64,000 bases of DNA, from the NCBI GenBank assembly GCA_000482145.1, contig AUXH01000015.1, forward strand, positions 1 to 64,000, given 5' to 3'. The stretch comes from Strigomonas culicis. Taxonomy: Eukaryota > Euglenozoa > Kinetoplastea > Trypanosomatida > Trypanosomatidae. This document shows positions 1-9,158 of this stretch, piece after piece; position 1 is the stretch's first letter, and every line of letters starts with the position of its first letter. The notes beneath the pieces are model-generated. The model was not told the origin of the DNA and did not search any database. It worked only from the letters and a program-made list of their open reading frames with translations. The position numbers and the translations under genes were made by a program.

Positions 1-526
1 CGCTCTGCGGCGCCGGCGCCGGCGGCACGTACGCCACAGGCGCGCGCAGGCCGGAGTCCGGCCGGCCCTGTGCGCCGCGCGCGGCCGGCACCGCCTCCAC
101 CAGCTGCACCGCCGCGATCTCCGGCTCGTCCAGCAGCGGCACCTTCGGCTTGGCGCCCTTCCGCGCGGCCGCGGCCGGGGCGGCCTGCTTGTCCGGCGGC
201 GCCTGCGCCATCGCCTTCTTGGGCGGCGGTATGACGGGCTGACTGAACGGTTCGGCGCGTGGCGGCGTCGCCTCGGTCAGCGTGGTCGGGGTGTGGTTCA
301 AGCGCGGCACGTTGCCCTTCAGCTCTGGCTCTAGCTGCAGGGCGGGGAGCTGGGCGCCCACGCCGTCTTTTGAAACGATGATCGCCTTGTTCTTGAAGCG
401 CTGCTGGAACTTGGAGAGAGGTGCCTCGGTGCCGGGGCTCCCACCGGCGTCTGTTTTTTTATCGTTCGCCTTTGGTGTGGGTGGCGCCCACACATCCGGG
501 TCGTACTTTTTCTTTCTACTGTTCAT
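1..526 (-). CDS. Proline/alanine-rich hypothetical protein, N-terminal part (runs off the left edge)
   Basis: An open frame starts at the ATG at 524-526 and is still open at base 1, so only about the first 175 residues are visible. It begins MNSRKKKYDPDVWAPP and continues as a basic, low-complexity chain rich in Pro, Ala and Lys, with no domain I recognise. A pyrimidine-rich stretch (about 549-605 on the minus strand) ends at an AG at 547-548, which leaves a leader of about 20 bases before this ATG and supports the start. The function is unknown; the missing C-terminus may hold the diagnostic domain. Confidence 0.7.
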   Translation of the reverse strand, partial: MNSRKKKYDPDVWAPPTPKANDKKTDAGGSPGTEAPLSKFQQRFKNKAIIVSKDGVGAQLPALQLEPELKGNVPRLNHTPTTLTEATPPRAEPFSQPVIPPPKKAMAQAPPDKQAAPAAAARKGAKPKVPLLDEPEIAAVQLVEAVPAARGAQGRPDSGLRAPVAYVPPAPAPQS

Positions 527-930
527 GTACAACGCTAAACTAAAAGCTGCAGACAGGCCGAGCCACAAAGAAAAAGGTGGTGGGGAAGAGGGGGATCGAA
601 TAATAACGTCCAGAGAGAACGGCAATCAATACTGAATATAATACTTTCAGTAGCAATCGCTCTCTTAAACATCTTGCAGTGAAGGACGCGACGGATTCGA
701 TCACACACGACTCTTAACAAAGGTATTTACAACTAAAAATGTGTATATATTTTTGATTTGGGACAAAGAAAAAACAGAAAAAAGTTTTTTCTCTGTGCTT
801 CCTCTTTTTTTTTTCTAGAAGGAATAATCGATAGCGCATGATCGTCGACAGTGACAAAAAGAAAACTAGCACAAGACATGAACAACCCAAAGATGACGAC
901 GACGACAACAGCAACAAAAAAAAAAGAGGG
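527..930. other. Intergenic spacer
   Basis: It contains the likely splice acceptor (547-548) of the left-edge gene and the 3' UTR of the small membrane protein gene. Homopolymer A/T runs lie around 770-815 and 916-926. I see no further gene. Confidence 0.5.
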
Positions 931-1281
931 CTACTTTGTCTCCTGAATGAGGCACATCTTCATAGCGGACTCTAAGCGCGCCACACTGCGGGTCTGCTCC
1001 ACGTTCTGCAGCTCCAGGCGGCGCACCTCGGCGTCGCGGGCGCGGCTGTCCGCCAGCCACGTCTGCTCCGCGTTCTTCAGCATGTCGCGGCAGTCTTGGA
1101 AGGCCTTCTCTGCGATCTGGTGGCACTCCCGCTGGCTCGCGAGCAGCTTGTTGCGCGTGGACGCACTATAGTACCAGTAGGTGAGCATGCACAGAAAGCC
1201 GGTGCCGACAGTGAGGCCTAGCGTGGGGTACTTCTTCATCGGAATGAAGACACTGTGGTAGAGCGTGCTGAATGCGTCCAT
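931..1281 (-). CDS. Small single-pass membrane protein with coiled-coil tail
   Basis: A 116-residue protein starting MDAFSTLYHS at the ATG at 1279-1281. The frame is open for 52 codons further upstream, but that part lies in a pyrimidine tract and is very hydrophobic, so it is almost certainly leader. An acceptor AG is visible at 1332-1333. Residues about 20-38 (TLGLTVGTGFLCMLTYWYY) form one membrane helix. The rest, about 39-116, is charged and heptad-like (NKLLASQRECHQIAEKAFQ onward), which suggests a helical or coiled-coil cytosolic tail. I do not recognise the family. The design fits a small mitochondrial or ER anchor protein, but that is a guess. Confidence 0.65.
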   Translation of the reverse strand: MDAFSTLYHSVFIPMKKYPTLGLTVGTGFLCMLTYWYYSASTRNKLLASQRECHQIAEKAFQDCRDMLKNAEQTWLADSRARDAEVRRLELQNVEQTRSVARLESAMKMCLIQETK

Positions 1282-1560
1282 TTTTTTGTTTGTTTGTTTG
1301 ATGTAGTGATTTTTATACGTATAATAAGTATCTGTCAGATAGTATAAGCAAATAAAAAAAAAGCAAGAGGAAAGAAAAGGACAAAAGATAAATGTGCTAC
1401 TCCGATTAAATGTCCAGCTGCCATGTATTAAGAACACTCACACTATAATATGTTTTCGGGAGTACATTTTTTTTTGTTTGCTTCTGACCCGTGCTTTATT
1501 TTTTTTCTTTTTACGATTATAAACAATACCATATGTAAATTCAAACTCCGCACAACTGTA

Positions 1561-2352
1561 CTAAAACAACTTAATCTTACGCGCCTTACGTTGTTTGATG
1601 GGACCCTTGCGCTTCGCCGCGCCGTCACCCTTGCTAGCGCCGGCGGCCGACGACGCGGACAGCTCCTCCACGCCGTCCCACTCATCCTCCGACTTGTCGA
1701 GCAGCTCGGGTGGGCCGGCCTCGTAACGGCGGAAGAGGTACTCAATGGAGTACTTCCACCGCTCCTCGTCATAGCTCTGCTTTTCTAGTAGTTTCTTGTA
1801 GTCCTCCTCTGTCTTGGGGATCTCCTCGTGGATGGCGTGGTTGACCGGCGGCAGGCCCAGCAGCGTGTAGGCCTCGTGCGTCGCGTAGATGGCGTAGCGC
1901 TGCGGCAGCAGCTCCTCGCGCGCGAAGCTGCGGTCGACGTAGACGGTCTCGTACTTGCGGCCGAACCACACGCCGCGCTCCTCGTCGAAGAGGTTCACGA
2001 GGAAGATGACGGGAATGCGCAGAGTCGGGATGCGCCGGGCCTCGCCCACCTCCAGCAGTGGGCGGTGCTTCACGTGGTCGGGGTACGGCGTCACCGTGTA
2101 GCGCATGTCGTACTCGCCGGGGCGGTGCGCGCTCATCGGGTAGCGCGTCTCGTTCTCCTTCATGCGCAGCGCGTAGGTCGAGAGCGCCATCCGCTTCCAG
2201 TACGGGGTGCGCGCGAGGCGGTCGCTGTAGCCCTGCGACACGCCGAAGGAGCCGCCGACCTCGCCGCCGGGCGGCGGCGGCATTGTCACGTGGACATCGT
2301 GGCGCGGGGGCGGGACCCACGGGGCCACGGCAAGAAGGCGGCAGCAACGCAT
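1561..2352 (-). CDS. Probable mitochondrial ribosomal protein bL9m
   Basis: A 263-residue protein starting MRCCRLLAVAPW at the ATG at 2350-2352, the first ATG after a clear pyrimidine tract and AG at 2395-2396. The N-terminus is basic and hydrophobic, as expected for a mitochondrial presequence. Residues about 113-158 read VIFLVNLFDEERGVWFGRKY and then YVDRSFAREELLPQRYAIYA. This follows the pattern of the bacterial L9 N-terminal domain: V-I-L-L, then G, then a V-x-x-x-x-A-R-x-x-L-L-P-x-x-x-A-x-Y-A-T block. The protein is much longer than bacterial L9 on both sides and ends in a Lys-rich tail, which is typical of trypanosomatid mitoribosomal proteins. The family call rests on this one block; a different mitoribosomal protein is the main alternative. 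Confidence 0.6.
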   Translation of the reverse strand: MRCCRLLAVAPWVPPPRHDVHVTMPPPPGGEVGGSFGVSQGYSDRLARTPYWKRMALSTYALRMKENETRYPMSAHRPGEYDMRYTVTPYPDHVKHRPLLEVGEARRIPTLRIPVIFLVNLFDEERGVWFGRKYETVYVDRSFAREELLPQRYAIYATHEAYTLLGLPPVNHAIHEEIPKTEEDYKKLLEKQSYDEERWKYSIEYLFRRYEAGPPELLDKSEDEWDGVEELSASSAAGASKGDGAAKRKGPIKQRKARKIKLF

Positions 2353-2745
2353 CCACGCGGTATTCCTCAGTCGAGTTCCGATATATACTAGTAACTGTTG
2401 GGGAGAGAATGGAAACGGGAAAAAAGAAGAAGCGCATATTCCTCCATACACAACTAGACACTCAAATTAATGTTTCTTTCGCTTTTCCCTTTCCATTGAG
2501 TGGGCAAAAAGATTCATCTCAATTCTTGTCAAAAGTTAGCACGGGTTTTCATCTAGCTTGCCTCTTGGGCTTAACTTAACATTTAGAAGAAGAAACAAAA
2601 ATGTAAGGACTCGTACAAAAAAAAAACGCGAATATGCACACAGCACGACACAAACCGAGCAACAACAAAGGAAGGTACCATCTCCTTACACAAACTTACA
2701 CAGGCAGCGTTTCGGTGTTTGATTCTCAATGCCCAACGAGGACGA
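2353..2745. other. Intergenic spacer
   Basis: It holds the acceptor and tract at 2395-2440 and the 3' UTR of the ABC1-family gene, with A runs near 2595 and 2620. I see nothing else. Confidence 0.5.
2395..2440 (-). promoter_or_regulatory. Predicted spliced-leader acceptor (AG) and polypyrimidine tract of the bL9m-like gene
   Basis: On the minus strand a tract of about 40 mostly C/T bases ends in AACAG (AG at 2395-2396). The next ATG downstream is 2350-2352. This rules out the more upstream ATG around 2449-2451, which lies before the acceptor. Confidence 0.7.
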
Positions 2746-4311
2746 CTAACTGCTTACTTGAAGCGAGTCCTCCATGAGCTCGATCAGCTCCGGGTGGCGC
2801 CACTTGGCGAAGCGCAGCATCACGGCCGAGTACACCTCGGCCACCCACGCCCGGGCGAGCAGGTAGTCTACCTTGAAGCGCGACGCGTCCTCGTGCGAGG
2901 TGCGTAGCGAGTAGCGCAGCATGCGCAGCGGCCGGTTCACGACGTCGCCCAGCTCGCGGTTGATCGCCTTGGTCGCCATGATGCTACGCAGCGCGAGGGC
3001 GTACTGCTTCGGCAGCGACGAGACGATGCCGTTGACATCCGCCATCTTGTGCTTGACGGTGTCCCGCATGCTGTCCTGCACCTTCTTGTCCGTCAGACGG
3101 CCGCTCTCCGCGGAGTAGTATACATACGGGTGCTGCAGGAAGCACGAGGCGAAGAGCTCGTAGTCCTCGCAGTGGTAGCGCCGCGAGATCTGCTGGAGGT
3201 GGGCGCTGTCGTGCGTGATGGAGGCCGTCCAGATGTCGCTGATCTCGCGCCGCATGGGGTGCTCCATCTCCGCGCACAGCCCAAAGTCCAGCAGCACCAC
3301 CTGCGCCCTGCCGCTCGGCAGTTTGTGCACCAGCACGTTGCCGGCGTGCGGGTCGCCGTGGAAGAAGCCTGTGCCGAAGAGCTCATAGGAGATGGCGTCG
3401 AAGAAGGCCGTGGCCACCTCGTTCACTTTGAGGCCCAGCTTCTCTATCCCCTCGCGGTTCGAGATCTTCACCGCGTTCTGCACAAAGTGCGACACCATGA
3501 CGCGCGGCGTCACGTAGTCCCAGAAGATCTTGGGGCACACCACCTTGTTGCCGAAGCCGCCCTTCTTCAGGTCCGCCGCGGCGCGGTCGCTGTTGTGCGC
3601 CTCGAGTCGGAAATCGAGCTCCGCCGCGACGGTGTCATTCAGCTTCGTGACGATGACGCCCAGGTCGAACCCCGGGTACAGGTAGCCGGCGATACTAAGC
3701 ATCGTGTCGATGGTACGCATGTCGCCCTTGAAGCGCTGCGCGATGTCGATGTACTGCACCTTGATGGCCACGTCCACGTTCTCCTTCCGCAGGTGCCCGC
3801 GGTGGACCTGCGCGAGGGAGGCGGCCGCGATGGGCTCCGGGTCGATGTGCGTGAAGATCTCATGCAGCGGGTGGTGCAGGTCGCGCTCGAGCACCGCGAC
3901 GACCTCGCTGTACGGCCGCTTCACCACCGCGTCCTGCAGCACGGCCATCACGTGGCAGTACTGGTACGGCAGGATGTGGCTCATGTTCGCAAAGATCTGC
4001 CCCGCCTTGACGTAGAGGCCGCCGTTCGTCTCAGCCAGCGTGACCAGCCGGCGGGCGCAGCGCGTGTGTACCTCGTCCCACGCCCGCTGCTCCTCCACCC
4101 CATGCAGGTTGTACGTGTAGTCCGCGAAGATCTGTCCGCTGGTGATGACGCAGCGGCCGACGCGGCCGAGGCCCTCCAGCAGCACGCGCGACGGCAGCAG
4201 GCTCTCGGGGAGCATCTCTTTGGGCGGTGCGATGATCGCCGTCGTGCCGACCGCAGCCGCCCCAAACGTGTAGGCGGAGTAGCGGGAGAACCTTCTGAAG
4301 AAAGTGGGCAT
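2746..4311 (-). CDS. ABC1/UbiB (ADCK-like) atypical kinase, probably mitochondrial
   Basis: A 521-residue protein starting MPTFFRRFSRYSAY at the ATG at 4309-4311. The frame is open upstream but without another ATG close by. The Arg- and Ser-rich N-terminus resembles a mitochondrial presequence. The family hallmarks appear in order: KAGQ (about 102-105, the inhibitory N-terminal motif), the Ala-rich loop AAASLAQVHRG (162-172) that replaces the glycine loop, the ATP-binding lysine in VAIKVQ (about 184), the catalytic HGDPHAGN (318-325) and the metal-binding DFG (342-344). Family members in other eukaryotes act in coenzyme Q biosynthesis or mitochondrial lipid handling; which of these applies here cannot be read from sequence. 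The overall shape is closest to the ADCK1/ADCK5 type. All key residues look intact. Confidence 0.9.
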   Translation of the reverse strand: MPTFFRRFSRYSAYTFGAAAVGTTAIIAPPKEMLPESLLPSRVLLEGLGRVGRCVITSGQIFADYTYNLHGVEEQRAWDEVHTRCARRLVTLAETNGGLYVKAGQIFANMSHILPYQYCHVMAVLQDAVVKRPYSEVVAVLERDLHHPLHEIFTHIDPEPIAAASLAQVHRGHLRKENVDVAIKVQYIDIAQRFKGDMRTIDTMLSIAGYLYPGFDLGVIVTKLNDTVAAELDFRLEAHNSDRAAADLKKGGFGNKVVCPKIFWDYVTPRVMVSHFVQNAVKISNREGIEKLGLKVNEVATAFFDAISYELFGTGFFHGDPHAGNVLVHKLPSGRAQVVLLDFGLCAEMEHPMRREISDIWTASITHDSAHLQQISRRYHCEDYELFASCFLQHPYVYYSAESGRLTDKKVQDSMRDTVKHKMADVNGIVSSLPKQYALALRSIMATKAINRELGDVVNRPLRMLRYSLRTSHEDASRFKVDYLLARAWVAEVYSAVMLRFAKWRHPELIELMEDSLQVSS

Positions 4312-4663
4312 GGCGTCAGGTGTCTTGTGCGCTAAGCGAACAACCACTAGTTGATTGTTTATTAGAAACGGTAATTGAACAGGAAAAATATAGAGATGTT
4401 AAAAAAAAAAGGGGTATCCCTTCACCGTGTTTGTCTTCCCTCACTATGCCTTTATGAGTACAGAGTAGAAATGAGTGAATAATGGCAACTAAAAGAAAAA
4501 AGAAAGGAGAAGAAGATTAAGAGTCATTTTCATATGGACAAAAAAATTGACGACGATACATGAAAAAACAAAATTGATGACAAATAACGTATTGGCTTTT
4601 TTTTGTCGTTCAGTTTGTTATTGCTCGCTTGCTTTCAACTTCTCAGTGAGCGGACGATCCAGC
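4312..4663. other. Intergenic spacer
   Basis: A modest pyrimidine tract leads to a possible acceptor AG at 4347-4348 for the ABC1-family gene. The remainder is the 3' UTR of UBA2, with an A run at about 4400-4410. Confidence 0.4.
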
Positions 4664-7231
4664 TTAATCAATTTCTATGACATTCTCGTCCCCCTCGTCA
4701 TCAATATCGATTACCGTCACCGTGTCTCCAACCCCACTCGTTGCAGTGGCAGGCGCTGCTGCGGTGCTGCCTGCCACCTCGGCTTGCCTGTCGCTCTCCT
4801 CAGCCCGCGCACGCTTGATTTGGTTGGCCCTTTCCTCCGTCTTCGCAGCCGCTTCGACCCCCCGGACTTGTGTTTCGCCAACCGCACAGAGACGCACCTC
4901 CACCCGCCACTCCGTTTCGTGGTTGACCGCGTCCACCACGAAGACCAGCGGCAGCGCGCCGCTGGCAATGCGCTGCCGATGTTCGTCCTCCAGTCCGCCA
5001 GCGAACGACAGAAGCGTGTTGCCGGCCAGGGTTTCGTAGTCCTCGTCCTCAAAGACAATCTTGTCGTGAAAAAAGAGCGATGGCGCCTCCATGTCGAGCT
5101 GGCCAACCACCACCTCATCGATGAGGTCACGGAGGGTGTACGTCTCGGCCCCTGCACGAGGCAGCGCGACGTACACGGTGGGCGATACATCCTGGCACAC
5201 CACGCACAACGGATTCGGGAGCGGGAGCGGGGCCGCGTGGACCTGACTGCGGAGGATGATCGCCCGCTGCTTGTGGTGCTCGGCGTGCTCACCCGCCCGC
5301 TGCTGGAAGGGGAAGCAGGCCCGCGCCCTCTCGCGCCGCTCCTGTGGCGCTTTGCGCACGTAAATCATCTTCAAGTGCTGCGAGAGATGTTGCCTATCAC
5401 CGGCATCCGCGCACTGAGCCATGCGCAGCAGGACGTACAGCTGCTGCACCACGCCAGCGGCCACCATGGCGTTGGTGGTGGCCACCGCAGGGACGATCGC
5501 GCCCGCGATCGTCCGTATCTCCTCCACTGGCTGCATCGGCAGGTGATACACGTGCGCGCGCAGGTTCGACACAGCGGCCACGAAGCGCACCGCGGCGTCG
5601 TCTTCCTTCTGAAAACCCCTTGTTGGGCGGGAGGCGCACGCGGCCACTGTGAAGATAAACAGCTGCATGCACTCCTTGATGGAGAGCGGCGTCGTGGGTT
5701 TGCTCGTGACCATCCCATCGATAAAGACCGCGCTGCAAATGCCGTGTGTTGACGACGCATCGCTTCCATCGCTGTCGCCCCCTACCACCGCCGCAGCGGT
5801 GATGTCTGCGACGGCGATGGGCACGGGCGGCGCCGTCGACCACGCGGACTTCATGTCCAGCAGCTGCTCGATCTTGTGGTGGAACAGGTGCTGCAGCAGC
5901 TCCACGGCAAAGCCGTACAGCAGCGCGGACCGCTGCCCGTCGGTGCGTGTGCTCTGGCCGCGCCACTGCTCGTGGAACTGAAGCGCGACGCGGCGGAGGT
6001 ACGCCAGCTCGCTCGGTGCCGACGCGGCCGCGGGCAGACGCTCCGGCTGCGGCGCGCCCGTCTCGCCGAGGAGCTCGCCCTGCTGGTCGCCGAAGAGGCT
6101 CTCGTACAGCTCCTTGGCGTAGTGGACGCAGTGGACCATGCTGGTCGGGCGCGCGTGTATCGTGCACACGGCAAAGCTCTGCGTGTCCGGCGGCTTGGGC
6201 CGGCATTGGTAGCACTCGGAGATGCCCCTCACGATGGGCTGGACCTGCCCGTTGAACCCCATCGAGCCGCTCTCGATCAGCGGCGTGCCGCTCCGCATGC
6301 ACTGGAAGTTCACGTGCTGCCGCGCGGACACGTTGTCCAGCGCGTTCAGCACCACTGCAAACTGCCTGTAGAAGGCATCATCGAACTTCGCGTCCTTGAT
6401 GTTATCGTGCAGGGCCACGATCGTGGGGGCGGCGGAGACGCGCGCCTCGCGCTGCTGAAACCACGAAAGCACCGTACGCCGGGCGGCCTCCGCCTTCGGC
6501 TTGCCCACATCCTCCGTGGTGAACAGAAACTGCCGATTGAGATTGGTGGCGTCGATGGTGTCCAAGTCCAGAATGTGTAGGTTCTTGAAACCGGAGAGCA
6601 TGAGAATCTTGAGCACCTCGCACCCAATGCCCCCGACGCCAATGAGCAACAAGGGCGCGTTGTAGAGCGCGTGCTCGGCCACCGTGGACTTCCTGTCGTA
6701 TGCAAGAACACGTTGGCAGTCCCTAGTGGTGCTTGTCACTGGGGTGGATTCATCAACTGCAAACGTCTGAGGGATAATGGAGTGCATGGTTTGCGTACTC
6801 TGCACCAGAATATGCGCAGGGAGCGGCAGCCGCAGCAGCTGTGCCCACGCCGCGTCCGGCAGCGCAAGTCCAGAAGCGGACTTGAGCTCCGAGAACAGCT
6901 TGCAATCCCACTGAGCTGGAAGTTGGGTGTGCTCCTTCACAAACTCGAGTGCCCTCGGCACATAGCTAAAGGAAAAGACATCCCCCTCCGTTTCTGTCCA
7001 CCGCTGAACCTCAATGCTGTCTTTACTAAGGGCAGAGGCCGCACCGCCGTCGCGCGGCCACTGCTGCTGTGCGTAAGCGTACAGTGCCGCCTGCAAAGCG
7101 TCTTGATCCAGTGTGTCTACAAGGACGGTGCCAGCCTCGGGGGTCTCCGAGCGTCGCCGCTTTTTCTCATGTGTGCCTGCTACCGTTTGAGGAAATGCCT
7201 TCAGGCAGAGAACATGACCAATAGACAGCAT
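4664..7231 (-). CDS. UBA2: SUMO-activating enzyme subunit 2 (E1 catalytic subunit, UBA2)
   Basis: An 855-residue E1-type adenylating enzyme. The nucleotide-binding GVGGIG lies at 198-203, followed by DLDTIDATNLNRQF (about 222-235) and the LDN element (about 298-300). The SUMO E1 signature is clear: C-Y-Q-C-R-P (340-345, a zinc pair) and VCTIHARP, whose Cys356 matches the catalytic cysteine of UBA2 that carries SUMO as a thioester. A second cysteine pair, CVVC, lies in the C-terminal half ahead of the ubiquitin-like fold region. The enzyme should pair with an AOS1 subunit and pass SUMO to UBC9. The N-terminus is odd: about 190 residues precede the adenylation domain, where UBA2 proteins normally have only a few. 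The ATG at 7229-7231 is the first after a good acceptor, so the extension appears to be translated. Confidence 0.92.
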   Translation of the reverse strand: MLSIGHVLCLKAFPQTVAGTHEKKRRRSETPEAGTVLVDTLDQDALQAALYAYAQQQWPRDGGAASALSKDSIEVQRWTETEGDVFSFSYVPRALEFVKEHTQLPAQWDCKLFSELKSASGLALPDAAWAQLLRLPLPAHILVQSTQTMHSIIPQTFAVDESTPVTSTTRDCQRVLAYDRKSTVAEHALYNAPLLLIGVGGIGCEVLKILMLSGFKNLHILDLDTIDATNLNRQFLFTTEDVGKPKAEAARRTVLSWFQQREARVSAAPTIVALHDNIKDAKFDDAFYRQFAVVLNALDNVSARQHVNFQCMRSGTPLIESGSMGFNGQVQPIVRGISECYQCRPKPPDTQSFAVCTIHARPTSMVHCVHYAKELYESLFGDQQGELLGETGAPQPERLPAAASAPSELAYLRRVALQFHEQWRGQSTRTDGQRSALLYGFAVELLQHLFHHKIEQLLDMKSAWSTAPPVPIAVADITAAAVVGGDSDGSDASSTHGICSAVFIDGMVTSKPTTPLSIKECMQLFIFTVAACASRPTRGFQKEDDAAVRFVAAVSNLRAHVYHLPMQPVEEIRTIAGAIVPAVATTNAMVAAGVVQQLYVLLRMAQCADAGDRQHLSQHLKMIYVRKAPQERRERARACFPFQQRAGEHAEHHKQRAIILRSQVHAAPLPLPNPLCVVCQDVSPTVYVALPRAGAETYTLRDLIDEVVVGQLDMEAPSLFFHDKIVFEDEDYETLAGNTLLSFAGGLEDEHRQRIASGALPLVFVVDAVNHETEWRVEVRLCAVGETQVRGVEAAAKTEERANQIKRARAEESDRQAEVAGSTAAAPATATSGVGDTVTVIDIDDEGDENVIEID

Positions 7232-7264
7232 TATGCTTACACGGCTTTTGGAGAGCTACGATAT

Positions 7265-7312
7265 CTGTTGGAGAAGGAACTCCATGGAGAAGAGAGTGGT
7301 GGGAAAAATAAA
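7265..7312 (-). promoter_or_regulatory. Predicted spliced-leader acceptor and pyrimidine tract of UBA2
   Basis: On the minus strand, C/T-rich sequence ends in CTCCAACAG (AG at 7265-7266), followed by a leader of about 33 bases and the ATG at 7229-7231. It supports the long N-terminal form of UBA2. Confidence 0.65.
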
Positions 7313-7489
7313 CATATGCATGTGAATCTGAAAGCTGGGTCTGGTGTATAGTTTAACGGCGCACATTGGATTTCTGAGAGCTGCAATGGGAAATAGATGG
7401 AAGCAAGCGAAAGCAAAAGAACAACAAATAGAGAGGTAATAGCAGTGAATTCAAACATCTGTTTATTCTGTTTTAGGCGTGCCTCGCAC

Positions 7490-8512
7490 CTACTCGAAGT
7501 GATCTGTCACTTCTTCGATTCCCGCTCCCTCCTGTTGGTGAGACGCGCCATGTAGGTGCGCTGCATGATACCGCAGCGAGCGATACACCACTTTGGCGTT
7601 GGTAAGCGCAGCGTCATTGGTGTCCGCCGCCCTGCCTGTCACGAAGTGTATCAGCTGTGCCAGCTCCTGCACTCGCCTTTCCGTCTCCTGGCCACCAACA
7701 CCGCCCGCACCGCCCTCCAAGAGCATCTCTTCCAACGCGTGGCCGAAACAGACGGCGGGCAGTCGATCCTGATAAAAGACACGGCGGCGGTGCAAGGTGT
7801 GGGAGAGCGAGTGTCGCAGCAGCGCGCGGTCCAGCCAGTTGCGATAGTAATACCGCCTTTCTAGCATGCGCTCCACATACGCACGTGTCTCTCGCGGGCG
7901 CCTATGAGGTATCCTCTTGGTCACAAGATGCAGTGGCTTCTGCGTCCCCTTTTGTGCGTCCTTCTCACGTAAGTGAAGCAGCAGACGTCGGCAAGGGGCA
8001 CCGCTCTTTGCACGCTCAGCGTCTTCAGAGTTTTGCCGGTCTGCCTCCTCTGCATCGTCCTCATCCGAGAAGAACAAGGGGTATTCCTCCTCCTCCTCCT
8101 CCTCCTCCTCTGGCAGTGGCGCGGCCTCTCCCGGGGCTGCTGAAGAAACAAGACGGGGGATATACTCATAGGGACGCATCCTACGTTCTGTGTGGAGGCT
8201 CCCCCTTGTAGGAAAGACAAGCTTCACGGGAACGTCGTCCAAGCGCGGTGGAAACGGTGTCTGTATACTCGCGTTGTGAGAAAACGGTTCAGCCCCACAC
8301 GGCGAAGGGACCGTCTCCGCTTTGCTGCTCGCGGGCGCACCGCTCTGGGCGGCGTCCGGCTCCTCCTGCAACGCTTCTCCCGAATGTGAGGCAGCCGCGG
8401 CGCTGCCGTACACCGTGCGCCTCGGCGGGACGGCAGGACCTGAGCGGCACAGCGACCCACGCGCAGCGACGCACAGCGGGTCGTGCAGCTGCTTTTTGGG
8501 AGGCATCAGCAT
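7490..8512 (-). CDS. Hypothetical acidic/basic protein with poly-Glu tract
   Basis: A 340-residue protein. I start it at MLMPPKK (ATG 8510-8512); the second Met, at 8504-8506, is equally possible. Likely acceptors lie at 8520-8521 and 8524-8525, after a long CT-rich tract. The N-terminal half is low complexity. A run of nine Glu, followed by a DEDDAEEADR-type acidic patch, occurs near the middle. The C-terminal third is better ordered, with a basic helical stretch (RAYVERMLERRYYYRNWLDR) and an HSLSHTLHRRR segment. I recognise no family; it is most likely a trypanosomatid-specific protein. The ordered, Arg/Tyr-rich C-terminal region is the part to search with. Confidence 0.65.
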   Translation of the reverse strand: MLMPPKKQLHDPLCVAARGSLCRSGPAVPPRRTVYGSAAAASHSGEALQEEPDAAQSGAPASSKAETVPSPCGAEPFSHNASIQTPFPPRLDDVPVKLVFPTRGSLHTERRMRPYEYIPRLVSSAAPGEAAPLPEEEEEEEEEYPLFFSDEDDAEEADRQNSEDAERAKSGAPCRRLLLHLREKDAQKGTQKPLHLVTKRIPHRRPRETRAYVERMLERRYYYRNWLDRALLRHSLSHTLHRRRVFYQDRLPAVCFGHALEEMLLEGGAGGVGGQETERRVQELAQLIHFVTGRAADTNDAALTNAKVVYRSLRYHAAHLHGASHQQEGAGIEEVTDHFE

Positions 8513-9158
8513 GCAGACACTAACTAGACGAAAGGTGAAGGATCCTTCCATGCACAGTAACATAACGAAAGAGAGAGAGAGAGGAAGGGGGGGGGGAGGA
8601 GAATCAAGAAGCGTTCAGTTTGCACACATTCAGCACACGCACAAGCATCGAACGCAGTCGTATCGTAATTCGTGTGGACACGGCATACCGTTACACGTGT
8701 CATCACACAAGACATGCGACTTGCAACTTTACGCTGAAGTGGGTAACCTATTCGTTTCAATGCTAAGCTGGTACATAAATAAGCACACCGCGTACACAGC
8801 TGATTCAGAGGGGAAAAAGAGAAATACTAGTAGGAATAACGGGTGTACAAGCGAACCTATATGTATACCAATGAAATTTCTTCATTTTCTTTTCTTCTTT
8901 CTTTTATGAAATAAACAGAAACAATTAGTATTAATAACTGGTGAAATACAAACAACAACAAAACAGCAATTCTAGTGCTGGTACAGATAGTAATCATCGA
9001 ATGTAGCAAGGTGTGAGCACAGCAAACATAGTTTACGTTTACTTCTAAAAAGAAAGGAAACAACTATCTACTTGATACAAAGTGAGTTGACACCCGTGCA
9101 AGCGCAGAGATTTTTTTCATGTTTTTTATTTATTTATTTCTCTCCTCTTTCAGACACC
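8513..9158. other. Intergenic spacer (long)
   Basis: It holds a purine-rich tract on the plus strand (GA repeats and a run of ten G, about 8567-8600), which is the pyrimidine tract of the upstream-reading gene, and then AT-rich 3' UTR of the phospholipase C gene. Short open frames here have UTR-like composition; I do not call a gene. Confidence 0.5.

Noticed and set aside
3049..4335. Open frame of about 430 codons on the plus strand opposite the ABC1-family gene
   Set aside because: It is antisense to a gene with complete family motifs; its His/Val/Arg-rich translation is a typical complement of G+C-rich codons.
8857..9063. Short hydrophobic open frame in the spacer before the phospholipase C gene
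   Set aside because: AT-rich UTR composition, no acceptor before it, and no recognisable pattern.
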